Assembly: GCA_945876405.1 (NCBI GenBank)
Contig: CAMCOJ010000074.1
Location: forward strand, 1-8,692
Length of the DNA stretch: 8,692 nucleotides
Direction of reading: 5' to 3'
Origin: an uncultured Ruminococcus sp.
Lineage (GTDB): Bacteria; Bacillota; Clostridia; Oscillospirales; Ruminococcaceae
Part shown: positions 1-6,829 of the stretch, piece after piece
Position numbering within the stretch: position 1 is the first letter of the stretch
Layout of the letters: every line of letters begins with the position of its first letter
Program-made: the position numbers and the translations under genes
The notes under the pieces: generated by a model
What the model was told of the DNA's origin: nothing
Databases searched by the model: none
What the model saw: the letters and a program-made list of their open reading frames with translations, nothing else

Positions 1-445
1 GCATATATCTCGGATTGTTGAAACAGTTTGCTGTGCCCCAGAGAAGCTTTTTGCTGCCCATCTTCTCCTTCATATAGTCAGTTATTTCGTCAAGTCTTCT
101 GTTTGACTCCTCAAGTGTTGCACCTTCCGGAGCGATATCTCTGTCATGGAAACAGAAGTATTCGATTGAAAGCTTATCCATGATTTCAAAAGCTGCGTCA
201 ACCTTTGCCTTTGCTATCTCCATTGGATCAGCTGCACCCCATGACTTGTCAGCTGTACCTGCACCGAACATATCTGTTCCGTCACCGCCCATTGTATGCC
301 ACCATGAGAGTGCGAACTTAAGGTGTTCACTCATCTTCTTTCCGCAGATTATTTCATCCGGGTTGTAATACTTGAATGCAAGCGGGTTTGTGCTGTTTTT
401 TCCTTCGTATGCAATCTTTTCAATTCCGTTAAAAAATGTGCTCAT
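1..445 (-). CDS. xylA: Xylose isomerase, N-terminal 148 residues (cut by left edge)
   Basis: Converts D-xylose to D-xylulose in the cytoplasm, the first step of the isomerase route of xylose use. Translating the minus strand from the ATG at 445-443 gives a protein starting [15 protein letters not shown] and staying open to the window edge. It carries family hallmarks: FKYYNPDE near residue 24, [15 protein letters not shown] around 47-61, FCFHDRD at 97-103 with the His (H100) and Asp (D103) equivalent to the catalytic pair H101/D104 of the class II enzymes, and [15 protein letters not shown] at the cut end. About one third of the usual roughly 440 residues is present, so the metal-binding residues lie outside the window. 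The start is supported by AAGGAG 8 nt upstream (454-459). It is the third gene of a minus-strand operon, 36 nt after the GH3 gene, which fits hydrolysis of xylo-oligosaccharides feeding xylose to this enzyme. Confidence 0.95.
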   Translation of the reverse strand, partial: MSTFFNGIEKIAYEGKNSTNPLAFKYYNPDEIICGKKMSEHLKFALSWWHTMGGDGTDMFGAGTADKSWGAADPMEIAKAKVDAAFEIMDKLSIEYFCFHDRDIAPEGATLEESNRRLDEITDYMKEKMGSKKLLWGTANCFNNPRYM

Positions 446-453
446 GATAATTT

Positions 454-459
454 CTCCTT
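454..459 (-). promoter_or_regulatory. Ribosome binding site of xylA
   Basis: AAGGAG on the minus strand, 8 nt before the xylA ATG. It lies in the 36-nt gap after the GH3 stop codon. No promoter-like pair or hairpin is visible in this gap, which supports co-transcription with the GH3 gene. Confidence 0.75.
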
Positions 460-481
460 TAAATAATAGAATGTTTGATTT

Positions 482-2545
482 TTATAATTTTATCTGAACA
501 GATACAGTATCAGTACCTGTAAGTTTACAACTGAGTTCATCAGGCTGTGAAATACCGGCATAGAGTGTAAATTCACTTCCGCATATTTCTCTTGATCCGT
601 CTTCATGAACTGCTTCAAATGATCTTCTGGAGATATTTACTGAAACGGTCTTCTTCTCACCCTTTGCAAGATGTACTCTTCTGAACCCACAAAGACTGTG
701 ATTCGGAACTGCATCTTCAGATGTATCCTTGATGTAGAACTGAACTACTTCATCAGTTTCATATCCGCCCTTGTTTTCTATTGTGACTGTCGCCTTTCCG
801 TCAGCAAATGAAAGATCTGAGCAAACAGTTTTCGAGTATGTAAGTCCGTATCCGAACGGGTACAGAATATTTCCTTCGGCATACCTGTATGTACGGTTTT
901 TCATACTGTAATCCGTAAAGTCAGGAAGATTGTCAGCTGTTTCGTAGAATGTAACCGGAAGTTTTCCTGACGGTGAAACTTCGCCGAATATGATATTGGC
1001 AAGTGCTGTACCGCCGAACTGTCCCGGATACCATGTATGAATAAGTGCGTCACAGTCTTCTTCGATATTTATTGCACTGCCGGCTGCAACCGCAACGATA
1101 ACCGGTTTTCCTGTGGCAAGTACAGTTTTAAGAAGTTTTCTCTGGGATTCAGGGAGTCTGAGATCCGGTTTGTCACCTGAACAGAATTCATTTCCTGTAT
1201 CCCCCTCTTCACCCTCGAGTGTTGCGTTAAGTCCGAGGCAAAGAATTACGACATCGGAATTTTCAGCTGCAATCGCCGCTTCCGAAAGTCTGTCATCTGC
1301 CATTCCTAGATTCATTACCCTGTCTTTGAACAGAGCTGAACCCTCTGAATAGTGAATACGTCCGTCAAATGATTTTCTGATACCATCAAGGAATGTAACA
1401 TATTCGTCTGCTCTTCCGTTGTAGTTTCCTTCAAGAGCCTCTCTGCTGTCAGCATTCGGACCGATTACTGCAATTGACTTAATACTGTTTTTGTCAAGAG
1501 GAAGAATACCGTTATTTTTAAGAAGAACCATTGATTTTTCTGATACTTCGAGGGATTTTTTCTTATGCTCATCGCATGAAACAACATCAAAAGGAATATC
1601 ATCAAAATCAGTGTGTTCTTCAAACATACCAAGCCTTGCTCTTGTTCTCATAAGATGAACGCAGGCTTTTCTGATATCTTCTTCGTCTATAAGTCCTTCT
1701 TCAAGTGCCGCAAGAATGTGGAGGTATGTATTTCCGCAGTTGAGGTCACATCCGGCCTTAAGTGCCATTGCAGCTGATTCCGGAGCAGTCTTTGTTACTT
1801 TATGGGTTGTATGGAAGTCTCTTATTGCCCAGCAGTCTGAAACAAAATAACCGTCAAAGTTCCATTCCTTAAGCTTGTTCATAAGGAAGGTGCTTGCACA
1901 TGAAGGTTCTCCGTTTACTCTGTTATATGCACCCATGACTCCTTCAGCACCGGCATCCTCTATAAGTTCTCTGAAAGCAGGAAGATATGTTTCTTCCATA
2001 TCTTTTGCAGAAACCTTTGCATCAAATTCATGTCTGATATTTTCCGGACCGCTATGGACTGCAAAGTGCTTTGCACATGCAGCGGTCTTCAGGAATTCTC
2101 CTTCACCCTGAAGTCCTTTTACAAAAGCTGTACCAAGCTTTGCTGAAAGGAAAGGATCCTCTCCGTATGTTTCCTGTCCTCTTCCCCACCTCGGGTCTCT
2201 GAAAATATTAATATTTGGTGACCATAGTGTAAGTCCCTTATAAATATCTCTGTCTTCATGGGAAGAATACGCATTGTACTTTGCTCTTGCCTCCGTTGAA
2301 GTTATATCTGCCACTTCTCTGATGAGTTCCTCATCAAAAGTTGCCGCAAGTCCAATAGCCTGAGGAAACATGGTTGCCGATCCTGCTCTTGCTACTCCGT
2401 GAAGTCCTTCATTCCACCAGTTATATGCCTTAAGTCCGGCTTTTTCATTGGCAGGTGCGTCATACTTCAGCTGCTCAGCCTGTTCCTCGGTAGTCATTCT
2501 TCCGGTTACTTCTTCAGCAATCTGCTGAAATTTATCTCTGTCCAT
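482..2545 (-). CDS. Cytoplasmic GH3 glycosidase, probable beta-xylosidase
   Basis: A 687-residue family 3 glycoside hydrolase that would remove terminal beta-linked sugars, probably xylose from xylo-oligosaccharides. Visible domains: the TIM-barrel domain (about 5-310) with NWWNEGLHG at 42-50, the KH pair and HSGPE region near 159-168, and the nucleophile Asp237 in FVSDCWAI; the alpha/beta sandwich domain (about 330-560) with GLNATLEGEEGD at 438-449, whose glutamates include the expected acid/base; and a fibronectin III-like C-terminal domain (about 590-670, VVQFYIKD). The SDCW and LEGEEGD forms resemble bacterial beta-xylosidases more than beta-glucosidases, which is an inference. No signal peptide is seen. 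An upstream ATG at 2587 would add 14 residues and overlap the previous gene, but it lacks a ribosome binding site; the ATG at 2545 has AAGGAG 9 nt upstream. Lying between a mutarotase-fold gene and xylA supports the xylose role. Beta-glucosidase or alpha-arabinofuranosidase activity remains possible. Confidence 0.92.
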   Translation of the reverse strand: MDRDKFQQIAEEVTGRMTTEEQAEQLKYDAPANEKAGLKAYNWWNEGLHGVARAGSATMFPQAIGLAATFDEELIREVADITSTEARAKYNAYSSHEDRDIYKGLTLWSPNINIFRDPRWGRGQETYGEDPFLSAKLGTAFVKGLQGEGEFLKTAACAKHFAVHSGPENIRHEFDAKVSAKDMEETYLPAFRELIEDAGAEGVMGAYNRVNGEPSCASTFLMNKLKEWNFDGYFVSDCWAIRDFHTTHKVTKTAPESAAMALKAGCDLNCGNTYLHILAALEEGLIDEEDIRKACVHLMRTRARLGMFEEHTDFDDIPFDVVSCDEHKKKSLEVSEKSMVLLKNNGILPLDKNSIKSIAVIGPNADSREALEGNYNGRADEYVTFLDGIRKSFDGRIHYSEGSALFKDRVMNLGMADDRLSEAAIAAENSDVVILCLGLNATLEGEEGDTGNEFCSGDKPDLRLPESQRKLLKTVLATGKPVIVAVAAGSAINIEEDCDALIHTWYPGQFGGTALANIIFGEVSPSGKLPVTFYETADNLPDFTDYSMKNRTYRYAEGNILYPFGYGLTYSKTVCSDLSFADGKATVTIENKGGYETDEVVQFYIKDTSEDAVPNHSLCGFRRVHLAKGEKKTVSVNISRRSFEAVHEDGSREICGSEFTLYAGISQPDELSCKLTGTDTVSVQIKL

Positions 2546-2554
2546 AAGCCTGTG

Positions 2555-2560
2555 CTCCTT
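2555..2560 (-). promoter_or_regulatory. Ribosome binding site deciding the GH3 start
   Basis: AAGGAG on the minus strand, 9 nt before the ATG at 2545. It overlaps the TAA stop codon of the upstream DUF4380 gene (2559-2561), an arrangement that allows translational coupling. It is the main reason for choosing the shorter GH3 start. Confidence 0.75.
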
Positions 2561-3407
2561 AATTTTTCTTAATAATCCATGTTTCATTTATCTGTGCATA
2601 TTCACCCGGAGCATAATCCTTCTGAGCTCCTATTACCTCGCACTCTATAAATTCGCCGTTTGTATATGTTTCAAAATTACATCCGAAATCAGGATAAACA
2701 GCACCCTTGTCATATGCGTCAAAGAGTTTTGTGTATGTCTGGTTTCCCTTTACATAAACCGCTCTGCCGGAAACTACGTTAAATCCGACTTTGAAAGCTT
2801 CAGATTTTGAAGAATCCATCCTGAGAACCGCTTTGCTGTCACATATGTCAAATCTCTCATCTTTCATCTTTGAATACGGCCAGTAAACAACTGCCCGGTT
2901 CGGAAGATATCCTGTATCCTCTGTACTGAGATCGATATATTCGGTTCCGCCGGCTGCAAGTCCTGTAATTGACCACGGAGCAAATCTCAACGGTTTACCG
3001 GAACAGTTCAGAATCTTATTCACTACTTTAAGTGATTCATCTTCGCCGAAGCCCACCTCAATCGAATACTGTGTTCCGAAAGGCGTTGGTTCAGCCGTAA
3101 GCTTAAGAACGCCATCTGAAAACTCTGCATTAACCGGCGAATTATCCGGATAGTATGTTTCGGGAACAATCTCAGGTGATCTCCAGAGTCTGTGTCCGCC
3201 GTAAGTGTACCACGTTCCGTATCCGTCTACATCAAGGGAGAAATGTCTGTCCGTATCTTCAAAAAGAATATTTTCTTCGCCCTTTATGCCGAAGTATATT
3301 ATTCTCGGACCGAATTCAAGTGAAGCCATCATAAGAATATTTGCAGTTTCAAGACACGCACACTTTCCATAGTTTTTATAATTTTTTTCGTAGTATCTGA
3401 CATCCAT
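2559..3407 (-). CDS. DUF4380-type protein of the galactose mutarotase fold
   Basis: A 282-residue protein without signal peptide or membrane segment. Features that match the DUF4380 family (aldose 1-epimerase-like beta-sandwich) are GPRIIYFG at 33-40, YGGHRLWRSPE at 69-79, TYYPDNSPV at 84-92, and APWSITGLAAGG at 143-154 followed by a charged C-terminal strand with ETW at 275-277. Only two histidines, H55 and H72, are present, so the two-histidine plus glutamate site of classical GalM is not obviously conserved. Members of the wider fold interconvert sugar anomers or bind carbohydrate; the exact activity of this family is not known to me. It is the first gene of the operon and ends 13 nt before the GH3 start. 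The ATG has GGAGG 7 nt upstream (3415-3419). I infer a cytoplasmic sugar-binding or xylose-mutarotase role from context; a binding-only role is equally possible. Confidence 0.8.
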   Translation of the reverse strand: MDVRYYEKNYKNYGKCACLETANILMMASLEFGPRIIYFGIKGEENILFEDTDRHFSLDVDGYGTWYTYGGHRLWRSPEIVPETYYPDNSPVNAEFSDGVLKLTAEPTPFGTQYSIEVGFGEDESLKVVNKILNCSGKPLRFAPWSITGLAAGGTEYIDLSTEDTGYLPNRAVVYWPYSKMKDERFDICDSKAVLRMDSSKSEAFKVGFNVVSGRAVYVKGNQTYTKLFDAYDKGAVYPDFGCNFETYTNGEFIECEVIGAQKDYAPGEYAQINETWIIKKN

Positions 3408-3454
3408 AATTAATCCTCCGTTCTCAGTGCAGTGTTGTTATGCTTTATTCAATG

Positions 3455-3468
3455 ATTATATTATAATA
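3455..3468 (-). promoter_or_regulatory. Probable -10 region of the DUF4380-GH3-xylA operon
   Basis: The minus strand reads TATTATAATATAAT, which contains two overlapping TATAAT boxes (3465-3460 and 3460-3455). At the proper distance no consensus -35 is present: the hexamers are AGGCAT or TTTTTT. The nearest TTGATA (3493-3488) is 19 nt from the TATTAT version. A good -10 with a poor -35 suggests an activator-dependent promoter, with transcription starting near 3450. Inferred from sequence only. Confidence 0.5.
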
Positions 3469-3487
3469 CTCAAAAGCAAAAAATGCC

Positions 3488-3511
3488 TATCAAATATTGC
3501 GATTGTATCAA
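3488..3511. promoter_or_regulatory. Candidate AraC-family operator: two TATCAA repeats
   Basis: TATCAA occurs at 3488-3493 and again at 3506-3511, same orientation, 18 nt apart, and each is followed within 10 nt by an ATTGC or ATTTTGC element. Relative to the inferred minus-strand start near 3450 the repeats lie at about -40 and -58. AraC-type activators commonly bind direct repeats about two helix turns apart that abut the -35. The repeats are short and AT-rich, so chance is not excluded. Confidence 0.35.
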
Positions 3512-3551
3512 CAGATTTTGCTCAGTTATATAGTAAGTATATACATAAATA

Positions 3552-3580
3552 TTGAATTTTCAAAAAGAATATGATATAAT
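3552..3580 (+). promoter_or_regulatory. Strong promoter of the AraC-family gene
   Basis: TTGAAT at 3552-3557 and TATAAT at 3575-3580 are separated by exactly 17 nt, and a TG one base before the -10 gives an extended -10 (TGATATAAT, 3572-3580). The start would lie near 3587, giving a leader of about 80 nt. A short palindrome, TTGAATTTTCAA at 3552-3563, covers the -35 and could be an operator. Confidence 0.75.
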
Positions 3581-3616
3581 TCTTCTATCGCATATATTAA
3601 AAATAAGATTTTACTC

Positions 3617-3651
3617 AGCAATTTACAGATATTATCTGTTGCTATTTTTTT
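3617..3651 (+). terminator. Weak hairpin with T-run in the AraC leader
   Basis: ACAGAT-ATT-ATCTGT (3625-3639) is a perfect six-pair palindrome, extended by AGCA (3617-3620) and TGCT (3640-3643) after an ATTT bulge, and followed by seven T residues at 3645-3651. It lies between the promoter and the ribosome binding site, so it could act as an attenuator or simply be an operator. The stem is AT-rich and the 3-nt loop tight, so termination would be weak. Confidence 0.35.
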
Positions 3652-3655
3652 AAAC

Positions 3656-3659
3656 GGAG
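3656..3659 (+). promoter_or_regulatory. Ribosome binding site deciding the AraC-type start
   Basis: GGAG lies 8 nt before the ATG at 3668. A GTG at 3659 in the same frame overlaps this site and would have no binding site of its own, so the ATG is preferred. Confidence 0.7.
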
Positions 3660-3667
3660 TGATAAAA

Positions 3668-4534
3668 ATGATACAGCATCTAAGCGGAGACTTTGAAACA
3701 GTAGAATACAGCAACAACGGTTTTATTCTATTATATGACAACACCGAAAACGAAGACTACCCAATGCACTGGCACAATGCTCTCGAAATAATCATGCCAC
3801 TTGTGAACAGTTTTTCAGTTACAGTCGGAAGTGAAACCTATAACCTGAAAGAGCGTGAATTAATTATTATACCTCCTGGTGAACTTCATTCGATGAGTGC
3901 GCCGGGAAACGGTCAGAGAATCATCTTCCAGTGTGACAGTGCCGTGCTCAATGACTTTCCGGCAATGCGCCCCATAGCTTCCGTTTTTTCAGACATCACC
4001 GTAATAGACAGTCATTCAGAGGAAAGAATAAAAACAGCTGCAAAGAAAACTCTGCTTGAAATATATGACGAATATTCAGAAAAGAGCGAACTGGCTGAAA
4101 TAAAAATTTATCTCAAACTTGTATCCATGTTTATTAATATATATGAAAGCAGGGCGGATGTCAAACGAAGTCAGCTTGGCTGTACAACGGAAAAACTCGA
4201 TGAATACAGCGAGCGTTTCGGAACTGTACAGAGTTATATCGAAAAAAACTATATGTACGATATCAACCTTGACAAAATTGCTTCAGTTGCAGGATACAGC
4301 AAATACCATTTTTCCCGAATCTTCAGGCAATACTTTGGAGTTTCCTTCTCTGAGTACATAAACCGTATCAGAATAAATGCAGCACAGAAACTTCTCCTTG
4401 ACCCTTCAGTACCTATAACAGAAGTTGCACTGAATTCAGGTTTCACAAATATTGCTTCTTTTAACAGAGTATTCAAGGAATTCAAGCACTGCACTCCTTC
4501 AGAATTCAAAAAATTTTATAAAACAACTGACTAA
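3668..4534 (+). CDS. AraC-family regulator with N-terminal cupin domain
   Basis: A 288-residue transcription factor. The N-terminal part is a cupin-like sensor: MHWHNALEI at 33-41, VGSETYNLKERELIIIPPGELHSM at 53-76, a common sugar-sensing arrangement. The C-terminal AraC DNA-binding domain has two helix-turn-helix units: LDKIASVAGYSKYHFSRIFR (201-220) with FG and SFSEYINRIR after it, and ITEVALNSGFTNIASFNRVFK at about 250-270, ending CTPSEFKKF. Length is normal for the family. It is divergent from the DUF4380-GH3-xylA operon and convergent to the MATE-DUF3737 pair. From position I infer that it controls the xylose operon in response to xylose or xylo-oligosaccharide; the ligand cannot be read from the sequence. 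Its own promoter is near consensus, consistent with steady expression and possible autoregulation. Confidence 0.93.
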   Translation: MIQHLSGDFETVEYSNNGFILLYDNTENEDYPMHWHNALEIIMPLVNSFSVTVGSETYNLKERELIIIPPGELHSMSAPGNGQRIIFQCDSAVLNDFPAMRPIASVFSDITVIDSHSEERIKTAAKKTLLEIYDEYSEKSELAEIKIYLKLVSMFINIYESRADVKRSQLGCTTEKLDEYSERFGTVQSYIEKNYMYDINLDKIASVAGYSKYHFSRIFRQYFGVSFSEYINRIRINAAQKLLLDPSVPITEVALNSGFTNIASFNRVFKEFKHCTPSEFKKFYKTTD

Positions 4535-4572
4535 AAAAATGGTGTGAACCGGATTAGGTTCACACCATTTTT
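4535..4572. terminator. Bidirectional intrinsic terminator
   Basis: The arms AAAAATGGTGTGAACC (4535-4550) and GGTTCACACCATTTTT (4557-4572) are perfect complements of 16 bases around a 6-nt loop (GGATTA). The stem core GGTGTGAACC is followed by T-runs in both reading directions. It begins right after the TAA of the AraC gene and ends 1 nt before the stop codon of the DUF3737 gene, so it can end transcripts from both sides. Confidence 0.93.
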
Positions 4573-4573
4573 A

Positions 4574-5428
4574 TCAGCCGTTTCTCCGGCATTCAATCAC
4601 TGTATCATCTGCATTTACGTACTGAGGTTCGACAACCAGTTCCCCTATTTCATCGGCTCTGATCGTTCCCTTTAACGGATTTTTTACGCTGTCAATTTTC
4701 CCCTTTATATCTGCATCAACTTCACTTCGTTCAAAAGCAAGATCCGTTCCTTCCATAGTACAGTCTTCAAGTATAAGACCTTTGCAGTAACACAGCGGCT
4801 GTGTACCGATTATTTTACATCTGACAAATCTTACATTTTCAGAATACCAGCCAAGATATTCGCCTTTTACTACGCTGTCATACACAGTAATGTTTTTGCT
4901 GTGCCAGAATGCATCCTTTGTATCAAGAACAGAATTAATTATTATCATTTCTTTAACATACTGGAACGAATACTTTCCTTTCATTTTCATATCTTCAATA
5001 ATAAGCTTACTGCTCTCAAAAAACGGATATTCAGACTCTATCTGAACTGATTTGATTTTTATATCACTGCACTTCCATAATACTTCCGGTGAAACAATAT
5101 CACAGTTCTTAAGCTCAACACCATTACATTCCCTAAGTGCCTTTATACCGTGCATCTCACAGTTTTCAATCAGAATATCCCTGTCATACCAGAGTGCTGC
5201 TCTGCAGTTTTCCGTCATTCTGCAGTTTTTTAACACTGCTTTATCCACATGCCAGAGCGGATAACGAAGGTTAAAGAAGCAGCCTTCAACCTCTATATTG
5301 GTGCACTCCTTAAATGCAGATTCACCGTCTGCCGGTCCGTCAAAATCACAGTTCTGTACCATAGTGTCGGAAATACCGTAAAGTGCTCTCTCTTCGTCAA
5401 ATTTTTCATTATGTATTAATTTTTCCAT
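4574..5428 (-). CDS. DUF3737 family repeat protein (beta-helix)
   Basis: A 284-residue protein of unknown function that matches the DUF3737 family in style. It has no signal peptide or membrane segment, so it is probably cytoplasmic. From residue 78 to 229 it consists of eight consecutive 19-residue coils, for example ALWYDRDILIENCEMHGIK (78-96) and AFWHSKNITVYDSVVKGEY (173-191); two coils of 20 residues precede them. Position 3 of the coil is often aromatic (W59, W80, W118, F137, W175, W194) and position 13 mostly Cys or Ser, as in stacked ladders of a parallel beta-helix. Sequence after about 240 breaks the repeat. The ATG has GAGAGG about 7 nt upstream (5435-5440). The gene starts 27 nt after the MATE gene and is probably co-transcribed with it. 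A ligand-binding or structural role is possible; no catalytic motif is seen. Confidence 0.82.
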   Translation of the reverse strand: MEKLIHNEKFDEERALYGISDTMVQNCDFDGPADGESAFKECTNIEVEGCFFNLRYPLWHVDKAVLKNCRMTENCRAALWYDRDILIENCEMHGIKALRECNGVELKNCDIVSPEVLWKCSDIKIKSVQIESEYPFFESSKLIIEDMKMKGKYSFQYVKEMIIINSVLDTKDAFWHSKNITVYDSVVKGEYLGWYSENVRFVRCKIIGTQPLCYCKGLILEDCTMEGTDLAFERSEVDADIKGKIDSVKNPLKGTIRADEIGELVVEPQYVNADDTVIECRRNG

Positions 5429-5455
5429 AGTTTACCTCTCTGTTAAAATGCTGAT

Positions 5456-6787
5456 TTATCGTTTCTCACATCCTGGTCTGAATACCCACAGCAACAGTGA
5501 TTTAACAACATTGTCTGCAATCATGCACAGCCAGACTGATGTCAGTCCGAGTCCGAATATTTTTACACAGAAAAATGTAAAAAGAATTCTTATCCCCCAC
5601 ATACTTGCTGATTCGCATACAAAAATATGATTTGTACGCCCCATTCCAAACGAAATTCCTTCCAGGACAATCATAAGTCCGAAGAACGGCTCTGAAAATG
5701 AAACAAGTTTCAGCATTTTGCTTCCTATAACTGCAGCTTCAGCGGAATTTGTAAATATCTGCATAAACGGCAGAGCAAATATATACAGCAGTGCTCCGTT
5801 AATTATCATAATCATAACTGTCATGAACACAGCAATTCTTTCAGTTGCTTTCAGTTTCTGTATATCGCCCTCACCAAGTGCATTTCCCACAAGTGTACTC
5901 GTCGCCGCACGCAGTCCGTATCCCGGAATATACACAATCTGCTCCGCAGTAATAGCAATGGAATGTGCTGCAAAAATTGTAGTACCCATACCGGAAACCA
6001 TACCTGCAAACACAATATATCCGGAACAGCTCAGCACAGTTGTACCAAGTGCCGGAAGACCGATTACAAAAACTTCACGAAGCAGATGTATATCCGGCTT
6101 TATATCCGAAAGCGAAGGACGAAGTTCAGGTTTACTGAGCATCATTAAAAACATAGCCGTTCCTCCGGTTCCGAAGCTTATACATGAAGCAATGGCTGCG
6201 CCGGTAACTCCCAGACCAAGTTTATATATAAACAATATGTTCAGAAGGACATTCAGTACATTTTCACCGACGCTTATGTACATCGGAGACTTCGTATCCT
6301 TTACCGACCGTATCATAGCAGCAAAAACTCTTGAAGATGTCCTCAGTATCAGGGTAATACTTGTTATTGTAAAATATGTACCCGCCGGTTTAACTATATC
6401 CGGTTCAACACCCATCCACACCGGAATAAACGGTGCCAGAACAAGTGCCATAATCTCCAGAACAGTTCCGGAAATAAAAGCTAAAAGTACGGACTGCCCT
6501 GCAAGTTTCTTAAGTTTTTCCCCGTCTCCTGCACCATTCGCCTTTGAAGCAAGTGCCAGAAGTGCAACTGCCATCGCCCCCGGAACTGAATGAATAAGCC
6601 AGCCGATGGTTGTGGTAGTACTGACTGCAGCTGTAGCCTTCTCACCCAGTCTTCCAACCATCGCTGTATCAACATACTGAAGCAGCGTCGAAAGAATTTC
6701 CTCAAGTATCGTCGGTATTGACAGCCCGATCAGAGACACAAGCACCGGCTTGTAAATTTGTTTTTTTACTGATAAATGTCTTGGCAT
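5456..6787 (-). CDS. MATE-family multidrug/metabolite exporter
   Basis: A 443-residue integral membrane protein with about 12 hydrophobic segments, the normal size and topology for MATE (multi antimicrobial extrusion) cation-coupled exporters. Family features include IPTILEEILSTLLQYVDTAMVG near residue 24-45, an internal repeat of that arrangement in the second half (FAAHSIAITAEQIVYIPGYG), and NALGEGD after it. Substrates cannot be told from sequence; drugs, toxins or metabolites are all possible. It is the first gene of a two-gene unit with DUF3737. The ATG at 6787 lies 13 nt from the closest GGAG (6801-6804), longer than usual; no better start is visible. The unit has its own strong promoter, so it is independent of the AraC-xylose locus unless regulated in trans. 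Confidence 0.93.
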   Translation of the reverse strand: MPRHLSVKKQIYKPVLVSLIGLSIPTILEEILSTLLQYVDTAMVGRLGEKATAAVSTTTTIGWLIHSVPGAMAVALLALASKANGAGDGEKLKKLAGQSVLLAFISGTVLEIMALVLAPFIPVWMGVEPDIVKPAGTYFTITSITLILRTSSRVFAAMIRSVKDTKSPMYISVGENVLNVLLNILFIYKLGLGVTGAAIASCISFGTGGTAMFLMMLSKPELRPSLSDIKPDIHLLREVFVIGLPALGTTVLSCSGYIVFAGMVSGMGTTIFAAHSIAITAEQIVYIPGYGLRAATSTLVGNALGEGDIQKLKATERIAVFMTVMIMIINGALLYIFALPFMQIFTNSAEAAVIGSKMLKLVSFSEPFFGLMIVLEGISFGMGRTNHIFVCESASMWGIRILFTFFCVKIFGLGLTSVWLCMIADNVVKSLLLWVFRPGCEKR

Positions 6788-6829
6788 AAAAATAATGTTT
6801 CTCCGGTTTTTTCAATTATACACTCATAT

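Larger units (their letters stand above)
3408..3658. promoter_or_regulatory. Divergent control region between the xylose operon and the AraC gene
   Basis: A 251-nt AT-rich stretch without a credible gene. On the minus side it holds a GGAGG ribosome binding site, TATAAT boxes and two TATCAA repeats. On the plus side it holds a strong promoter and a small hairpin in the leader. This arrangement is typical of a local regulator transcribed away from the operon it controls. Confidence 0.75.

Noticed and set aside
482..2587. Longer GH3 version starting at the ATG at 2587
   Set aside because: It would overlap the upstream gene by 29 nt and has no ribosome binding site, whereas the ATG at 2545 has AAGGAG at 9 nt and the family-like N-terminus begins there.
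3659..3661. GTG as start of the AraC-type gene
   Set aside because: The GTG overlaps the GGAG binding site itself; the ATG at 3668 is spaced correctly.
3526..3744. Minus-strand 72-codon frame across the control region
   Set aside because: It overlaps the promoter and start of the AraC gene, has no ribosome binding site and no recognisable similarity.
4796..5260. Tandem DNA repeat in the DUF3737 gene
   Set aside because: The 57-nt periodicity exists only at protein level; nucleotide copies are strongly diverged, so it is not a DNA repeat or CRISPR-like array.
5718..6593. Plus-strand open frame of 291 codons opposite the MATE gene
   Set aside because: It is fully antisense to a clear MATE exporter, shows no recognisable domain, has low-complexity Ile/Ser/Pro-rich composition, and has no ribosome binding site or promoter.
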